64,000 nucleotides of DNA, taken from Mercenaria mercenaria (taxonomy: Eukaryota > Mollusca > Bivalvia > Venerida > Veneridae). The position numbers and the translations under genes are program-made. The notes under the pieces were generated by a model. That model had not been told where the DNA came from, did no database searches, and saw nothing but the letters and a program-made list of their open reading frames with translations. Below are positions 34,010 through 49,000 of the stretch, piece after piece (the stretch's first letter is position 1; each line of letters opens with the position of its first letter). Location: NCBI RefSeq assembly GCF_021730395.1, contig NC_069371.1:72012001-72076000 (forward strand), read 5' to 3'.

Positions 34010-37000
34010 TTAAGCTGAGATCTGTTTTGCCCCTACTCCCTGGTTACATTCTGGAACGTCTCGAGCTAAAGACAACGGACCATGCTCGCCTAATTCTGGT
34101 CTTGGTGTGAAGTTGCCAGCCTTATCATACCAGTATTGATCAGCGTACCTAAGCTGCGGGATCTGGAAACAAAACAGAAACATAGCTGTAATCACAAACT
34201 TATTAAAGATATCCAAAGCCCATCTTTCAACCAACTTCTGTCTGTATTTTTCTGTTTGTTTTTTTGTTGGGCTTAATGTCATACTGGTACAATTATAGGT
34301 CATATGGCGACTTCCCAGCTTTGATGTTGGAGGTGCCCCTCTGTGCATTATTTCATCACTAGTGAGCACCTTGGTAGAACCAATGGCCTTCCGTTAGCCA
34401 GCTGGATGGTCTGGATCCATGCTGGTCGCAAAGCCACTATGTTGGTTTTCACATGGCCAGGCTCATTTTTTTATCTTAAGATATTGATTTTAAGCATAGG
34501 AAATCCTTATCAAATTCATGGCTCCTAAATTAAGGCCACAGTCTTCAAATTCCGTTTTTTCTATTGCCCTTGGTTCAATCTTTTTAAAAGTTTAAATTTA
34601 AAAAAAGATTTTAACATATTACGACACTTAAAAATATGTTTCTTATAGTCTTTCACCAAGTGAACACAAGATGAAATATTTGCATCACTGCTGAAAATGT
34701 AGAATGTGATGTTAGAGGAGTAAAGATATTTTGATCTAAAGAGAAAAACAAACAAATATTTTTTCTTGTTTCATGTCTCAGGGTTCTAGATTTTAAGCTT
34801 GCATGCATGCAAAATACCAGTACATTTTCAAAAATGCAAGTGACTTTTGTTCTAGCTCACATAATTTGACATCTGCATAAATTAAAATGGAAATGACAAC
34901 AGTTTCCTTTTCTTAAACTTTCGTTTTTGATCTGTTGTAAACTGGCATTAATTGATGTTGTTTTACAAAGTGACACATAACTTATGACGTTCTTACAGTG
35001 GATAAATGATAACTGTAGATACATAATCCAATTTATTGTGGCTCGGTGAAAAAAGAAGATGGGTATTTATGTCTGCAAAACTTCTATCAAAGCATCACAC
35101 AGAACATACACCCAAGAATCAAATGAGCCATGCCATCACCTCTTCAATTATAACCCTTACCCTGCTGGCGGCAAGTGACTCTGCCTTTGCAACCTGTGCA
35201 GACCAAGATCAGCCTGCATATCCGTGCAGTCTGACATAGTCTGCACTGTTTGCAAATTCAGTCAGTATCTTATTTTGGGAAGCACTCCTTTTAACAATTA
35301 ATGGTACTATCCCAAAAAGGTCATATATCGCCAATGTCTAAATTGAAAGATGGACAAGTTCATTATAGAAATTTAGCAGGGCAAGGGATAAGAAATACAA
35401 CATGCTACCTTTTCTTCTATTTCCTGCAATTGTGCAAGCTCTTCGCCACTCATTGATAGTTCCGGTACGTTCCACGGTCCTCTCCAATTCAGGTTATTTT
35501 CAACTGTTGTTGGATCACTCACACTGTCAACATAAAAATAGTACACAGAATATATACATTACAAGACTTCTTATAATAATCAACAGTCAATAGTTGTTGC
35601 TATTGACCTGCCTTCAGTTTATCAATAGGTTTTGCTTGGATAAAATCAAACTTTTGGACCTTGTGCAATAGTTCTCACTACTGACCGGAAAGTCATTAAA
35701 TACATGATATAAAGCACTGCATTTTTGTTTGTTTGTTTTGGGTTTAACGCCGTTTTTCAACAGTATTTCATTCTTGTAACGGCGGGCAGTTAACCTAACC
35801 AGTGTTCCTGGATTCTGTACCAGTACAAACCTGTTCTCTGCAAGCAACTGCCAATTTCCCCACATAAATCAGAGGTGGAGGACTAATGATTTCAGACATA
35901 ATGTTGTTTATCAAATAATCACAGAGAACATAGGCCCCGCCCGAGGATCGAACTCGCGACCCCTCGATCTGTAGACCAACGCTCTACCTACTGAGCTAAG
36001 CGGGCGGGTACTGCATTTTTGTATCTCTATACAAGACTTAGCCTTGAGCCTGTTGGTGGCAACTGATTCTGCCTTTGCAACCAGTGCAGACCAATATCAG
36101 CCTGCACAACCTTCCTTAGAGACACTATAATATAACTTGAAAGAGAGTTCATATCTAGTTGTGTCAAACAACCTATTATCAGGGGAATTTTCTTCTAAGA
36201 AAGGGGAAAAAACATATTATTTTATGAGGGGAATTGGGCCTATATTAGGCCCCCAAAATGACCAAAAGAGTGCCCTGTTTTATAAGCATTTCTTTTTTAC
36301 TAATATAGGGATCAGACAGATCATCAAAACAACAAAAGAAGAAACTGTCAAAACAGACAAAAGACAAGATTGTCAAACCACAAAAATATTGGATTTAGTG
36401 AGTGAAATATTCAATAAACAAAAGTCTATAGGCCTACTGTTTAAACGACAAAAGACTGCCACAACTCACTATCAACACAAACAAATAGAAAAAATATTAA
36501 CTGAATATCTAAAATCATAGACAAACATTGACAATGTTATGACTATAATTATTACAACAATGTTATTTGTTTTTTTTACATAAACCTAACAAATTTGGCA
36601 CAATCTATTCTTTTACATATGGTATGATCAGTCATTTTGTATCACTATGTTTAATCAATTTCACTTTTTTCTTCAGTCTAACATTTTACATACTTTTTTG
36701 CAAAGACTTTTTGTCTTAAAGGGGTAAAAAAATCATTCCTATGTTAGGCAAGTACAGATGTTGACTCATTTACAACTTCACACAGTAAAAGTAAGACAAC
36801 AGGTGCAGAATTACGTATGCAGTACCGAATGAATGGAGAATGCTACATGTATTAAAGGAACCTCTATAATGAGCACTTGCCAGTACTAACAGACCTAACC
36901 CTATGTAAGCTGAACTTCCATCCTGTATAATTATAGGTTATCAGCTTTGTATCAGGAAATATGCACAAGTTCTTCAGCGCAATATTCTTCCGCTGAAGAA

Positions 37001-40000
37001 CGAGTGCATATTTCCCGATGATAAGATAACCTTTTTATTACATACGCATATACACGTATAAATATTATGTGAATATCAAAAATATGTTCAAAAACCTGAA
37101 AAGGATTGACAATAATGTCCCTGGGCAAGGAATATGTTCTCCATGAACATTTGATAAAGACACTGTGTATTACTGAACTAAATAGAAAACAAGGAGCTGC
37201 GTTCAATAAACGCTTGATGCCCCCGGTGGCATCCTTGCCGATACAAAGCAACCTAAGTCCAAAATAAGGTCAAGGTCAAACTGAGGTCAGGTGATGTTTG
37301 AAGATGAGGAATGGTCACAGGTTACATCTGTATTAGTATCAATTCATTTTTGTAAGCGGTGTTAATGCTAGACAAAACGGTACCATTTGGTTAACCAAGA
37401 GATGGCCCATATAAAGCAACCAAAGTCCAAAATGAGGTCAAGGTCAAACTGAGGTCAGGTGATGTTTGAAGATGAGGAATGGTCACAGGTTACATCTGTA
37501 TTAGTACCAATTCATTCTTGTAAGTGGTTCTGATGCTAGATGAAACGGTCCTATTTGGTTAACCAAGAGATGTCCAATATAAAGCAACCTAAGTCCAAAA
37601 TGAGGTCACGGTCAAGGTCAAACTGAGGTCAGGTGACGTCTGAAGATGAAGAATGCTCACAGGTTACATCTGTATTAGTACCAATTCATTCTTGTAAGTG
37701 GTTCTGATGCTAGACGAAACAGTCCCATTTGGTTAACCAAGAGATGGCCCATATAAAGTCCAAAATGAGGTCAAGGTCAAACTGAGGTCAGGTGATGTCT
37801 AAAGATGAGGAATTGTCACAGATTACATCTGCATTAGTATCAAGTCATTCTAGTAACGGGTATTGATGCTAGACGAAACGGTCCCATTTGGTTAACCTCG
37901 TACGGACGGACAAACAAACAGATGGACAGGACGATCACTATATGCCTCCCGCATCAGTAGATGCCGGGGGCATAAAAATAGTGACACAACACACACTGAA
38001 TTACGTCACGCACCCGATATAAAATTCAGGCATCAGTGTATGGAAAAATATTGACGTTTCCAGTACCAGTGTAACTTAACGGGGAATAGAAAAAAGTTCG
38101 TAATGAAGAGAACTTACTTTACTCTATACATGCTCCACTGCTCTTCTTTATCTTTTCTCCAGTTTGCAAACTTGAAGCTCTCACCAAATCTAGCTGATAT
38201 GAGGTCCATTCCCTCCAAATCCATAGCAAGCTATAGGTCAAAAGTACAAAATAACATCAGTCCTATATCTACCATGCACAGAAACTTACAAATAAAGTAC
38301 ACAAATCTTGACCTTAAGTCATTTCTTACAAGTTTAAACTGTTAAATTTCTATAATGGACTGGTCCATCATTGTATTTTGGCAATACTATTAATTATTCG
38401 AAGGGGTATTCACTGAAAATTGAAAGCATGACAGAACTGAGCTTTGTTCACAAGAACTCAAATAATTTTGTGCACCACCCTTCATTCAACCTCATCATCA
38501 GGTCCTGTCAAAATACATACTGGTATATAATGTATATTGCTTGATGGCTCGGACAGCTGGTAACACGAACAAATTTTACCATCCCCGTCAAGTTTATAAT
38601 ATTTAAGTAAGTAAGTAAGTAAGTTTTATTTGGCACAAGTGTACATGACATGGCAATATAGCGATAAAACAAATGACAAATCAATGCATAATAAATATTA
38701 CATAGTGACAAACCAACAAATCATTAGACAGTTATATCATATTACTAAGCAAAGCCATGTAATGCTCACCAATACCAGGGATAACACAAAAAAGATGAAA
38801 TGATTCTTCTTATTTCCATTGCAGTCCATTCTTACTTTCTAATCAATCAAAATGATTACGCATTCAAATAATTTCTTATGGTGCCCTTATTTTATCTAGT
38901 ACATCAAGTATTTAGACTGTTAGATTTACTGTATTATTTACTGATTTATTTTGTACACCAACACAATTTTGATCATATTGCAACTTTTACAGCTTTTGAT
39001 ATTGAGGAAGGCTAACGGTACCTATCCAGACAGTGTTTCAGGTATAGGTTAGCACTATGGGAAACCCATTGACCTTCTGTTACATACTTGGATGACTTCC
39101 TCACATGAAGAGTTTTACGTTTCAAACAAGGTTTCAAACCAATATAGGTAAGAGACATACAAATTGTTCAAAGTCAGACACCATAACCCTTACACTGCTG
39201 AATTTCTATATTGAATCGTCTATCTTTCAGTATGGAAAGTACCATTTAGTGTTCAAAGGGGTACTTACCAAAAAAGATACTGACTGAATGACGACTAGTG
39301 CAGATCTTGATCAGACTGCACAGATATCAGACTTCATCGTAACTGGGTTGCCCGAAGCCCAGGACAAGTAGATCCGGTTCTGGGCAGATCTTGATCAAAC
39401 TGCATGTATCTGATGTACAGGCTGATCAAGATCTACACTGGTTGCAAAGACAGAATCATTCATGTCAGGCATGATAATGGTTAAGCCAGATGTTTTAGCC
39501 TTCTTAATTTTACATAAATTTCTGCGTAAACTTTTTTAAAACATCACAATTGACAAGCATGCAAAAAGATACTCACCAGGTCAAAATCTTCCATATTTGT
39601 TACATCATAGTACAGCGTGTCACAGTGCTTCCTGAAAATACGGAAAAATAAACAGGTTATCAGTAACATTCAATTATCATTAAACTTGTCAATCCAGAAG
39701 ATTCCCTGTCTGAAAAATGGAATTTCTGAAATGCTGTCCAAATATTAACACTTAAATAGCTAAAGTTATTATCTCATGATATGATGACCAAACTTCAATT
39801 TTAAAGACAGATCATTTTTATCCCAAATCTGGAGGTCAGTGCCTTTAAGATATGAAATCAGAACTTTTATACCTTTAGAATCACAGAGATACAGCCAAAA
39901 CAAGTTTTCAGTCCTCTCTTAAAATCATACCGGGGTAAGACAGTTGTTCAAATTCTTTCCACACACTGTATTTCCCAAAACCAGAATGGTACTACAGGGC

Positions 40001-43000
40001 CTCCCCTGGGCCCAAGAAAGTTGTAGCCACTTTTTGAGAGAAATTGTCAAATTGAAGCTGAATTACTGAAATTTGGTCACATTTTAACAAAATTCTTCAG
40101 GACTTTTAGCCACTTTCAAAAACCTGTAGCCAGTTCTTTGAATTTGTAGCATTTGGCTACATTGGTAAATGGCAGAGGAGGCCCTGGTACTAGCATGAAT
40201 AAAATGAAAACTGTAAACAAGGAGCATGAAGCTGCGTATACATTATACTCACTCCATATAAGGTATATAAAACTTTTGAAACTTTTCCCTCAAGCCGTCA
40301 AAGTAAGATTCCCTTAATACTGGGCTGTGTTCGTACTGTGGCTGAAAAAACAGTAATTTGTGAATATCATAAACGGTTAAACCATTCACATATTTTTTTT
40401 TCTATATTCAATGTTGACATCATCCAATCTGTGGACTTTGTGTGTATTTCCAGGAACTTTATATATCTAGGTATGTATGTTTTTCATATTGCAATTTTAC
40501 TTTTTGAAGTATGTATACATGTAAGAAAATCTGTATCCTGCTATAGCTAAATCTGTACAAATGTATATCTATATTTCGCAGGAGAAAAGAGAATGAATCA
40601 TGCTATATCCCAAAGTATAAACTGTTTGTTTGTTTGTTTTGGGTTTAACGCCATTTTTCAACAGTATTTCAGTCATGTAACGGCGGGCAGTTAACCTAAC
40701 CAGTGTTCCTGGATTCTGTACCAGTACAAACCTGTTCTCCGCAAGTAACTGCCAACTTCCCCACATGAATTATCAGAGGTGGAGGACTAATGATTTCAGA
40801 CACAATGTCGTTTATCAAATAGTCACGGAGAACATGCGCCCCGCCCGAGGATCGAACTCGCGACCCCACGATCTGTAGACCAACGCTCTTACCTACTGAG
40901 CTAAGCGGGCGGGCCCAAAGTATAAACTATAAACTGCCACCAATTGTTCCGGTTACCGATACAAAAAATGCAAAACATCTTCATTATTAAGTTCATACGT
41001 ATTTAGCACAAAAATTCCATTCATAGTTGTTGTTCAAACAGCACTGGTCGCAAATGCAGAACCACTTGTCGCCAACAGGCTAAGGGTTAATCTTTTCTTT
41101 CTTTCTTAAGTCTGAACACAAAACCTGGAAGAAAGCTTACATGTTTTTCTTTCATGTTCTTCACAGTCAGCGAGGATGGAGCATCAAGGTGTATAACGAG
41201 ATGCGGTTTCCAGAGAAAGTTCAGTACATTCTTCCTGTAGTCCATGAACCAACGTATACCTGAATTTATAGATATATCATACAGTTAAAATGCGCAATAG
41301 TGAGTTCAAAGGGACTCAGCATTTAATTTCATGATATTTGAATTTTAACTTACAAATAATACCTTGAGCACATGTTTTAGGGGAAAGACTTCAAGAATAA
41401 GTTTTCTTAGATTGCCAAAACTTAATGATAAGCAAGTTTCAGCTGTATATAATACTTTATATGAGCCGTGCCATGAAAAAAGCAACATAGTGGGTTTGCG
41501 ACCAGCATGGATCCAGACCAGCCTGCGCATCCATGCTGTTCGCTTTTAAAGCCTATTGGAAATGGAGAAACTGTTAGTGAACAGCATGGATCCTGACCAG
41601 ACTGCGTGGATGCGCAGGCTGGTCTGGATCCATGCTGGTCGCAAAGCCACTATGTTGGTTTTCTCATGGCACGGCTCAATTATATTATAACAAGAGTTGT
41701 TGGTAAGACAGAACGCTCAACTTTTCTCAGTGCTTGACTCAGAATTAGAGCTTTATAAAACTTTAACCAAAAAAATTCTAAGTTAAAAACACTAACTCTG
41801 TCAAAATTCTAATCAGCCTGCACATCCTGATCAAGATCCACTCTATTATTTGACATAGTGACCTAGTTTTGGAGCTCATGTGACCCAGTTTTGAACTTGA
41901 CCTAGATATTATCAAGATAAAAATTCTGACCAATTTTCAAGAAAATCCATTGAAAAATATGGTCTCTAGAGAGGTCACAAGGTTTTTCTATTATTTGACC
42001 TATTGACCTAGTTTTGGAAGGTCGTGACCCTGTTTTGAATTTTACCTAGATATCATCAAGGTGAACATTCTCACTAATTTTCATGACGATCTCATGAAAA
42101 ATATGGCCTCTATAGAGGTAACAAGGTTTTCTATTTTTATACCTACTGGCCTAGTTTTTGACCGCACGTGACCCAGTTTCGAAACTGACCTAGATGTCAT
42201 CAAGGTGAACATTCAGATCAATTTTCATGAAGATCCATTGAAAAATATGGCCTCTAGAGAGGTCAAAAGATTTTAATAATTTTAGACCTACTGACCTAGT
42301 TTTTGACCGCAGCTGACCCAGTTTCAAACTTGACCTAGATATCATCAAGATGAACACTGAGACCAACTTTCATACAGATCCCATGAAAAGTATGGCCTCT
42401 AGAGAGGTCACAAGGTCTTTTTATTATTTAACCTACTGACCTAGTTTTTTAAGGCACGTGACCCAGTTTCAAACTTGACCTAGATATCATCAAGGTGAAC
42501 ATTCTGACCAATTTTTATAGAGATCCATTCACAAGTATGGCCTCTAGGGAGGTCACAAGGTTTTTCTATTTTTAGACCTACTGACCTAGTTTTTGAACGC
42601 ACATGACCCTGTTTCGAACTTGACCTAGATATCATCAAGATGAACATTCAGACCAACTTTCATACAGATCCCATGAAAAATATGGCCTAAAGAGAGGTCA
42701 CAAGGTTTTTCTATTATTTGACCTACTGACCTAGTTTTTGACGGCAGGTAACCCACTTTCGAAACTGACCTAGATATCATCAAGATGAACATTCAGACCA
42801 ATTTTCATCAGATCCCATGAAAAATATGGCCTCTAGAGAGGTCACAAGGTTTTTCTATTATTTGACCTACTGACCTAGTTTTTGATGGCACGTGACCCAC
42901 TTTCGAACTTGACCTAGATATCATCAAGGTGAACATTCTGACCATTTTTCATGAAGATCTCATAAAATATATGGCCTCTACAGAGGTCACAAGGTTTTTC

Positions 43001-46000
43001 TATTTTTAGACCTACTGACCTAGTTTTTGACCGCACGTGACCCAGGTCCGAACTTGACCTAGATATCATCAAGATGAACATTCAGACCAACTTTCATACA
43101 GATCCCATGAAAAATGTGGCCTTTAGAGAGGTCACAAGGTTTTTCTATTATTTGACCTACTGACCTAGTTTTTGATGGCACGTGACCCAGTTTCGAACTT
43201 GACCTAGATATCATCAAGATGAACGTTCTGACCAATTTTCATGAAGATCTTGAGAAATATATGGCCTCTAGAGAGGTCACAAGGTTTTTCTAGTTTTAGA
43301 CCTACTGACCTAGTTTTTGAAGGCACGTGACCCAGTTTCGAACTTGACCTAGATATCATCAAGATGAACATTCTGACCAATTTTCATGAAGATCTTGTGA
43401 AATATATGGCCTCTAGAGAGGTCACAAGGTTTTCCTATTTTTAGACCTACTGACCTAGTTTTTGAAGGCACGTGACCCAGTTTCGAACTTGATCTAGATA
43501 TCATCAAGATGAACATTCTGACCAACTTTCATAAAGATCCCATGAAAAATGTGACCTCTAGAGTGGTCACAAGCAAAAGTTTACGGACGGACGCACGCAC
43601 GGACGAGGGACACTGCGCGATCACAAAAGCTCACCTTGTCACTTTGTGACAGGTGAGCTAAAAATGTTACAATATAAGTTATTTATAGTAACAACTAAGG
43701 GAAGTTAATCTTAAAAAAAAAAACAAGAGGACCATGATGGTCCTGAATCGCTCACCTCTTCCCACATGACCCAGTTTTGAGTATGACGTCGTTTTTTCTA
43801 TTATTTGACATAGTGACCTAGTTTTTGAGCTCATGTGACCCAGTTTTGAACTTGACTTAGATATTATCAAGATAAAAATTCTGACCAATTTTCATGAAGA
43901 TCCATTGAAAAATATGGTCTCTAGAGAGGTCACAAGGTTTTTCTATTATTTGACCTATTGACCTAGTTTTCGAAGATATGTGATCCTGCTTTGAACTTTA
44001 CCTAGATATCATCAAGGTGAACATTCTCACTAAATTTCATGAAGATCTCATGAAAAATATGGCCTCTAGAGAGGTCACAAGGTTTTTCTATTTTTATACC
44101 TACTGGCCTAGTTTTTGAACGCACGTGACCCAGTTTCGAAAATGACCTAGATATCATCAAGGTGAACATTCAGATCAATTTTCATGAAGATCCATTGAAA
44201 AATATGGCCTTTAGAGAGGTAACAAGGTTTTTCTATAATTTTAGACCTACTGACCTAGTTTGTGACCGCAGTTGACCCAGTTTCAAACTTGACCTAGATA
44301 TCATCAAGATGAACATTCAGACCAATTTTCATACAGATCCCATGAAAAGTATGGCCTCTAGAGATGTCACAAGGTTTTTTTTATTATTTGACCTACTGAC
44401 CTAGTTTTTAAAGGCACATACCCATTTCAAACTTGACCTAGATATCATCAAGGTGAACATTCTGACCAATTTTTATGGAGATCCATTCACAAGTATGGCC
44501 TCTAGAGAGGTCACAAGGTTTTTCTATTTGAGACCTACTGACCTAGTTTTGACCGCACATGACCCTGTTTCGAACCTGACCTAGATATCATCAAGATGAA
44601 CATTCAGACCAATTTTCATACAGATCCCATGAAAAATATGGCCTTTAGAGAGGCCACAAGGTTTTTCTATTATTTGACCTACTGACCTAGTTTTCGTCGG
44701 CACGTGACCCACTTTCGAACTTGACCTAGATATCATCAAGATGAACTTTCAGACCAACTTTCATACAGATCCCATGAAAAATATGGCCTCTAGAGAGGTC
44801 ACAAGGTTTTTCTATTATTTGACCTATTGACCTAGTTTTTGATGGCACGTGACCCACTTTCGAACTTGACCTAGATATCATCAAGGTGAACATTCTGACC
44901 AATTTTTATGAAGATCTCATGAAATATATGGCCTCTAGAGTGGTCACAAGGTTTTTCTATTTTTAGACCTACTGACCTAGTTTTTGATGACACGTGACCC
45001 AGTTTCGAACTTGACCTAGATATCATAAAGATGAACATTTAGACCAACTGTCATACAGATCCCATGAAAAATATGGCCTATAGATAGGTCACAAGGTTTT
45101 TCTATTATTTGACCTACTGACCTAGTTTTTGATGGCACGTGACCCAGTTTCAAACTTGACCTAGATATCATCAAGATGAACATTCAGACTAACTTTCATA
45201 CAGATCCCATGAAAAATATGGCCTTTAAAGAGGTCACAAGGTTTTTCTATTATTTGACCTACTGACCTAGTTTTTGATGGCACGTGACCCAGTTTCGAAC
45301 TTGACCTAGATATGATCAAGGTGAACGTTCTGACCAATTTTCATGAAGAACTTGTAAAATATATAGCCTCTAGAGAGGTCACAAGGTTTTTCTATTTTTA
45401 GACCTACTGACCTAGTTTTTGAAGGCACGTGACCCAGTTTCAAACTTGACCTATATATCATCAAGCTGAACATTCTGACCAATTTTCATGAAGATCTTGT
45501 GAAATATATGGCCTCTAGAGAGGTCACAAGGTTTTTCTATTTTTAGACCTACTGACCTAGTTTTTGAGGGCACGTAACCCAGTTTCGAACTTGACCTAGA
45601 TATCATCAAGATAAACATTCTGACCAATTTTCATAAAGATCCCACAAAAAATGTGACCTCTAGAGTGGTCACAAGCAAAAGTTTACGGACGGACGGACTA
45701 ACGCACGGACGGACGGACGACAGACGCTGCGTGATCACAAAAGCTCACCTTGTCACTATGTGACAGGTGAGCTAAAAAAAATGTAAGTCCACACAAAAAT
45801 CTTTACCAGGTAGAGATTGGTCAAAATACACCTCAAAATTGGATGTAGCATGCATGTTGTACTACAGAAAAGTGGTCTCGATTTTTCCCTACGATTAGTA
45901 ATAAAAAAGTTACAATAAAAGCTATTTAAAGTTACAACAAAGGGAAGTAATTCTAAAGAAGGGAACTGCGCATGACACTTTGTCTCATGATGGTGTATAA

Positions 46001-49000
46001 TTGTGCCAAGTAACATCAAAATCCCTCCATGTATGAAGAAGAAATGCTTCGGACAAAGTCATTCTTGTATCTGACCTTTGGCCTCTAAGTGTGACCTTGA
46101 CCTTAAACCTAGGGACCTGGATCTTGCACATGACACTCCGTCTCGTGTTGGTGAACATTTGTGCCAAGTTATATCAAAATCCCTCTACGCATGAAGAAGA
46201 TATGCTCCGGACAAGGTTTTCATTCTTGTATCTTTTGACCTCTAAGTGTGACCTTGACCTTAGACCTAGGGACCTGGTTCTTGCGCATGACACTCTGCCT
46301 CGTGGTGGTGAACATTTGTGCCAAGATATTATATCAAAATCCCTCCATGCATGAAGAAGATATGCTCCGGACAAATTTATTTAAGAAAATAGGATAAAGG
46401 GGAATAACTCAAAAAATAGGCAAGGTAGAGTTATTGTTCTTGCACACTGCACTTTCTCCCAATGTGTTCTATCAGTGTATGAAGTTTGAAGAAAATCCCT
46501 CCAGTACTTTTGGAGTTATGCTCCGGACAAAGATTGTTGCGGACACACGGACGGACGGAGAGCATTTCTAATATCCCCTTAGCCTTTGGCGGGGGGATAA
46601 AAAAAGGCTAGGGCTAATCATTTCAGCACGATTATGGATGGGGGTTGGGGAGGTAAGGGGGGAGAGAAGCCCTAAAATTTAATAACCTCCCCAGACCTGT
46701 GGATGTGCGCAATAGCTTTATATATAGTTAATTCTTTTCTGCAAATAGGCAAGTAGAATTTCATTTGTACAACACTTTACAAACCTTGTTTTGAAAAGTA
46801 CCCATGGTCTGCCATATTAAGGGCATAACAGGCATCACTCCACACACTGTTTTCTAAAACTACACCTTGACCTGCAATATAAAAGTTTCTCTTGAAGAAA
46901 ACATATACATTCCCCCTTTATAAATGCGATCCCAAACATCACCCCTGCTTCAAAAAATATCATAAGGTAGCAGTTAATAAAAATTATCTATTAGAAATTT
47001 AATTTACAAGATTCAATCACTTACAATAAATTGAATAATGCATGCAGATAAAAAATACACTTTTTTTCATTTTAACCTGTCCCCTTCAATGCTTTGGTGC
47101 ATTTATTTGAAAGTACACAGTATCTTATACAGTAATCATCTTCCTCTTTCAATACTGGCCAGGAGTATTCTTCAGACTTGGACTCTAAACGTTGACAACC
47201 AGCGAAATGATATAGATTTCATCTCCAGGTCAAAACATTCCTACATTTGTATATACAGTAAAAATTATTTAAATGGCGCTGATGGAACTACGCATGACAG
47301 ACAAAGGTGCCACCCAGAGAAGATCATCTTGGGCTTCTGAGAAGCCTTTCTTCAGTCTTCACACTGATGTCAATAACATACATAGAGAGTTGATTCCACT
47401 CCCTTATGCTTGGATAAAAAGGACTGGTCAGTGCATTGGGTAGACCTGAGGAGGCTGAGGTAATGGGTTTTGACCCCTGAAAATTGAGAAAAATTTGTAC
47501 TTTACCAGCACAATAATTGCCCTGTGTGTAGGCTTCATCCGCAAATTTTTTCTTTGATGTCTCAAGTTCTAAAGTTCTACCCTTTTGTCAATCAAAATCC
47601 CGCTGAATTTCAATATTGTTTGTTACCACAACAGGAAGTATGGGCTGGCAGAGGGTGAAGTGTCTTATATTAATTAGCTACTGACAGATCGTCACCTTAG
47701 CGCATAAAGTGAATAACTCCTTCTTTAAGTCAATGCAGTTATCCACATGCACTGACTGACACACGTGGTCAACTTGCTGTTTTGTACTTAGTACAATAAT
47801 ATCCGTCATTATCAAAGGTGCTTTTTGATCAGTGTAAAAATTAATTGATAAACAATGCACAGAAGGGCAGCCTTTTATCGTGTTTGTACCAACTGTTAAC
47901 TAACAGTATAGTATACAGCAGGGGTACAATGAAATGTAGGTGACAATAATGTAAGGTTTGTTGGTTCGATAATTAGGAGCAATCAGCTGGACAACACCTC
48001 TGATCTTTGCATTTTTTTGTTCAGATTTCAATACATTTACTCATATTCGATTGTTATTTTAAGCACATTTTCATACCATTATTATCCAGACACAAAAATT
48101 ATGTTCACTTCTATTTAGTCCTCCAAATTTCAGACTTGATTTATGTTTTGAAAAAGTGGTACATTTAGTGCTTTTATGAACTTTTCGAGAGTATTTTGTG
48201 ACATTATGGCTCAAAGAAAACTATTTGATCTACATGAAGGTCAGAAATGTTCTAGAGACAGTGTTTGACTAAATGTTCTTGCAGACTTTCATGGAGACTA
48301 ATGAACTTGTTTCAGATATTTAGTCTGTGCAAATAAAATAGAAAAAGTGGAAACTCCACAGATTGTTCAACACGACAAAGTTGCATTTACGCTTGACGGC
48401 TGACCCCTGAAAATTTAGACTGAAGTCAATGACTCTTTAGTTTCAGAACCTACAGAACGCACTGACTGGTGGTAGACTGCAAAATGTTAACATATCATAA
48501 TATACATATCATAATTTATCCATTGGGCAAAGTTTGCAAAGCAGTATACACCCTGGCTTTGACCTCTGGCCCCCACTGAGCTCATTAAATTTACTTGTAG
48601 ATCTCATTTTTATAATTGCGTCTTGTGTACGCAATGGCCTTCAAAAATTTGCGTACAAACCAAATTCAATGCGTATTTAGATACTTTTACGCCGTAAACG
48701 GGAACACTGCGGCAGCGATGACAATTTCATCGGAAATTTCCTCCACTATTTTGATCTTTGTCCAGAGTGACGCATATGGAGAAGTTGTCCGTAAGAAAAA
48801 TAACTCGGCATTTTTTAGGATCGCATCAAATTGGATTATAAATCAGCAAGTGAATTAATGCTCTAAATGTCCAATATCAAAACAGCTCGCTTAAACAAAA
48901 TTAAATACCTGTATGTAGTAGGTGTTTCAGCGCATCAACATACTGGTAGTAACGGGCTTTGAAAAAGTCAACCTGCGTTGCACCAAAGTACATCATATTC

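Noticed and set aside
35929-36008. tRNA gene in NDUFA10 intron 6
   Set aside because: It is the head of a SINE with body, tail and target duplications; the same unit recurs at 40.8 kb.
36137-36520. 127-codon plus-strand frame in NDUFA10 intron 6
   Set aside because: It begins at TTG, is A-rich and Lys/Thr-rich, and shows no domain pattern or splice context. Chance is likelier.
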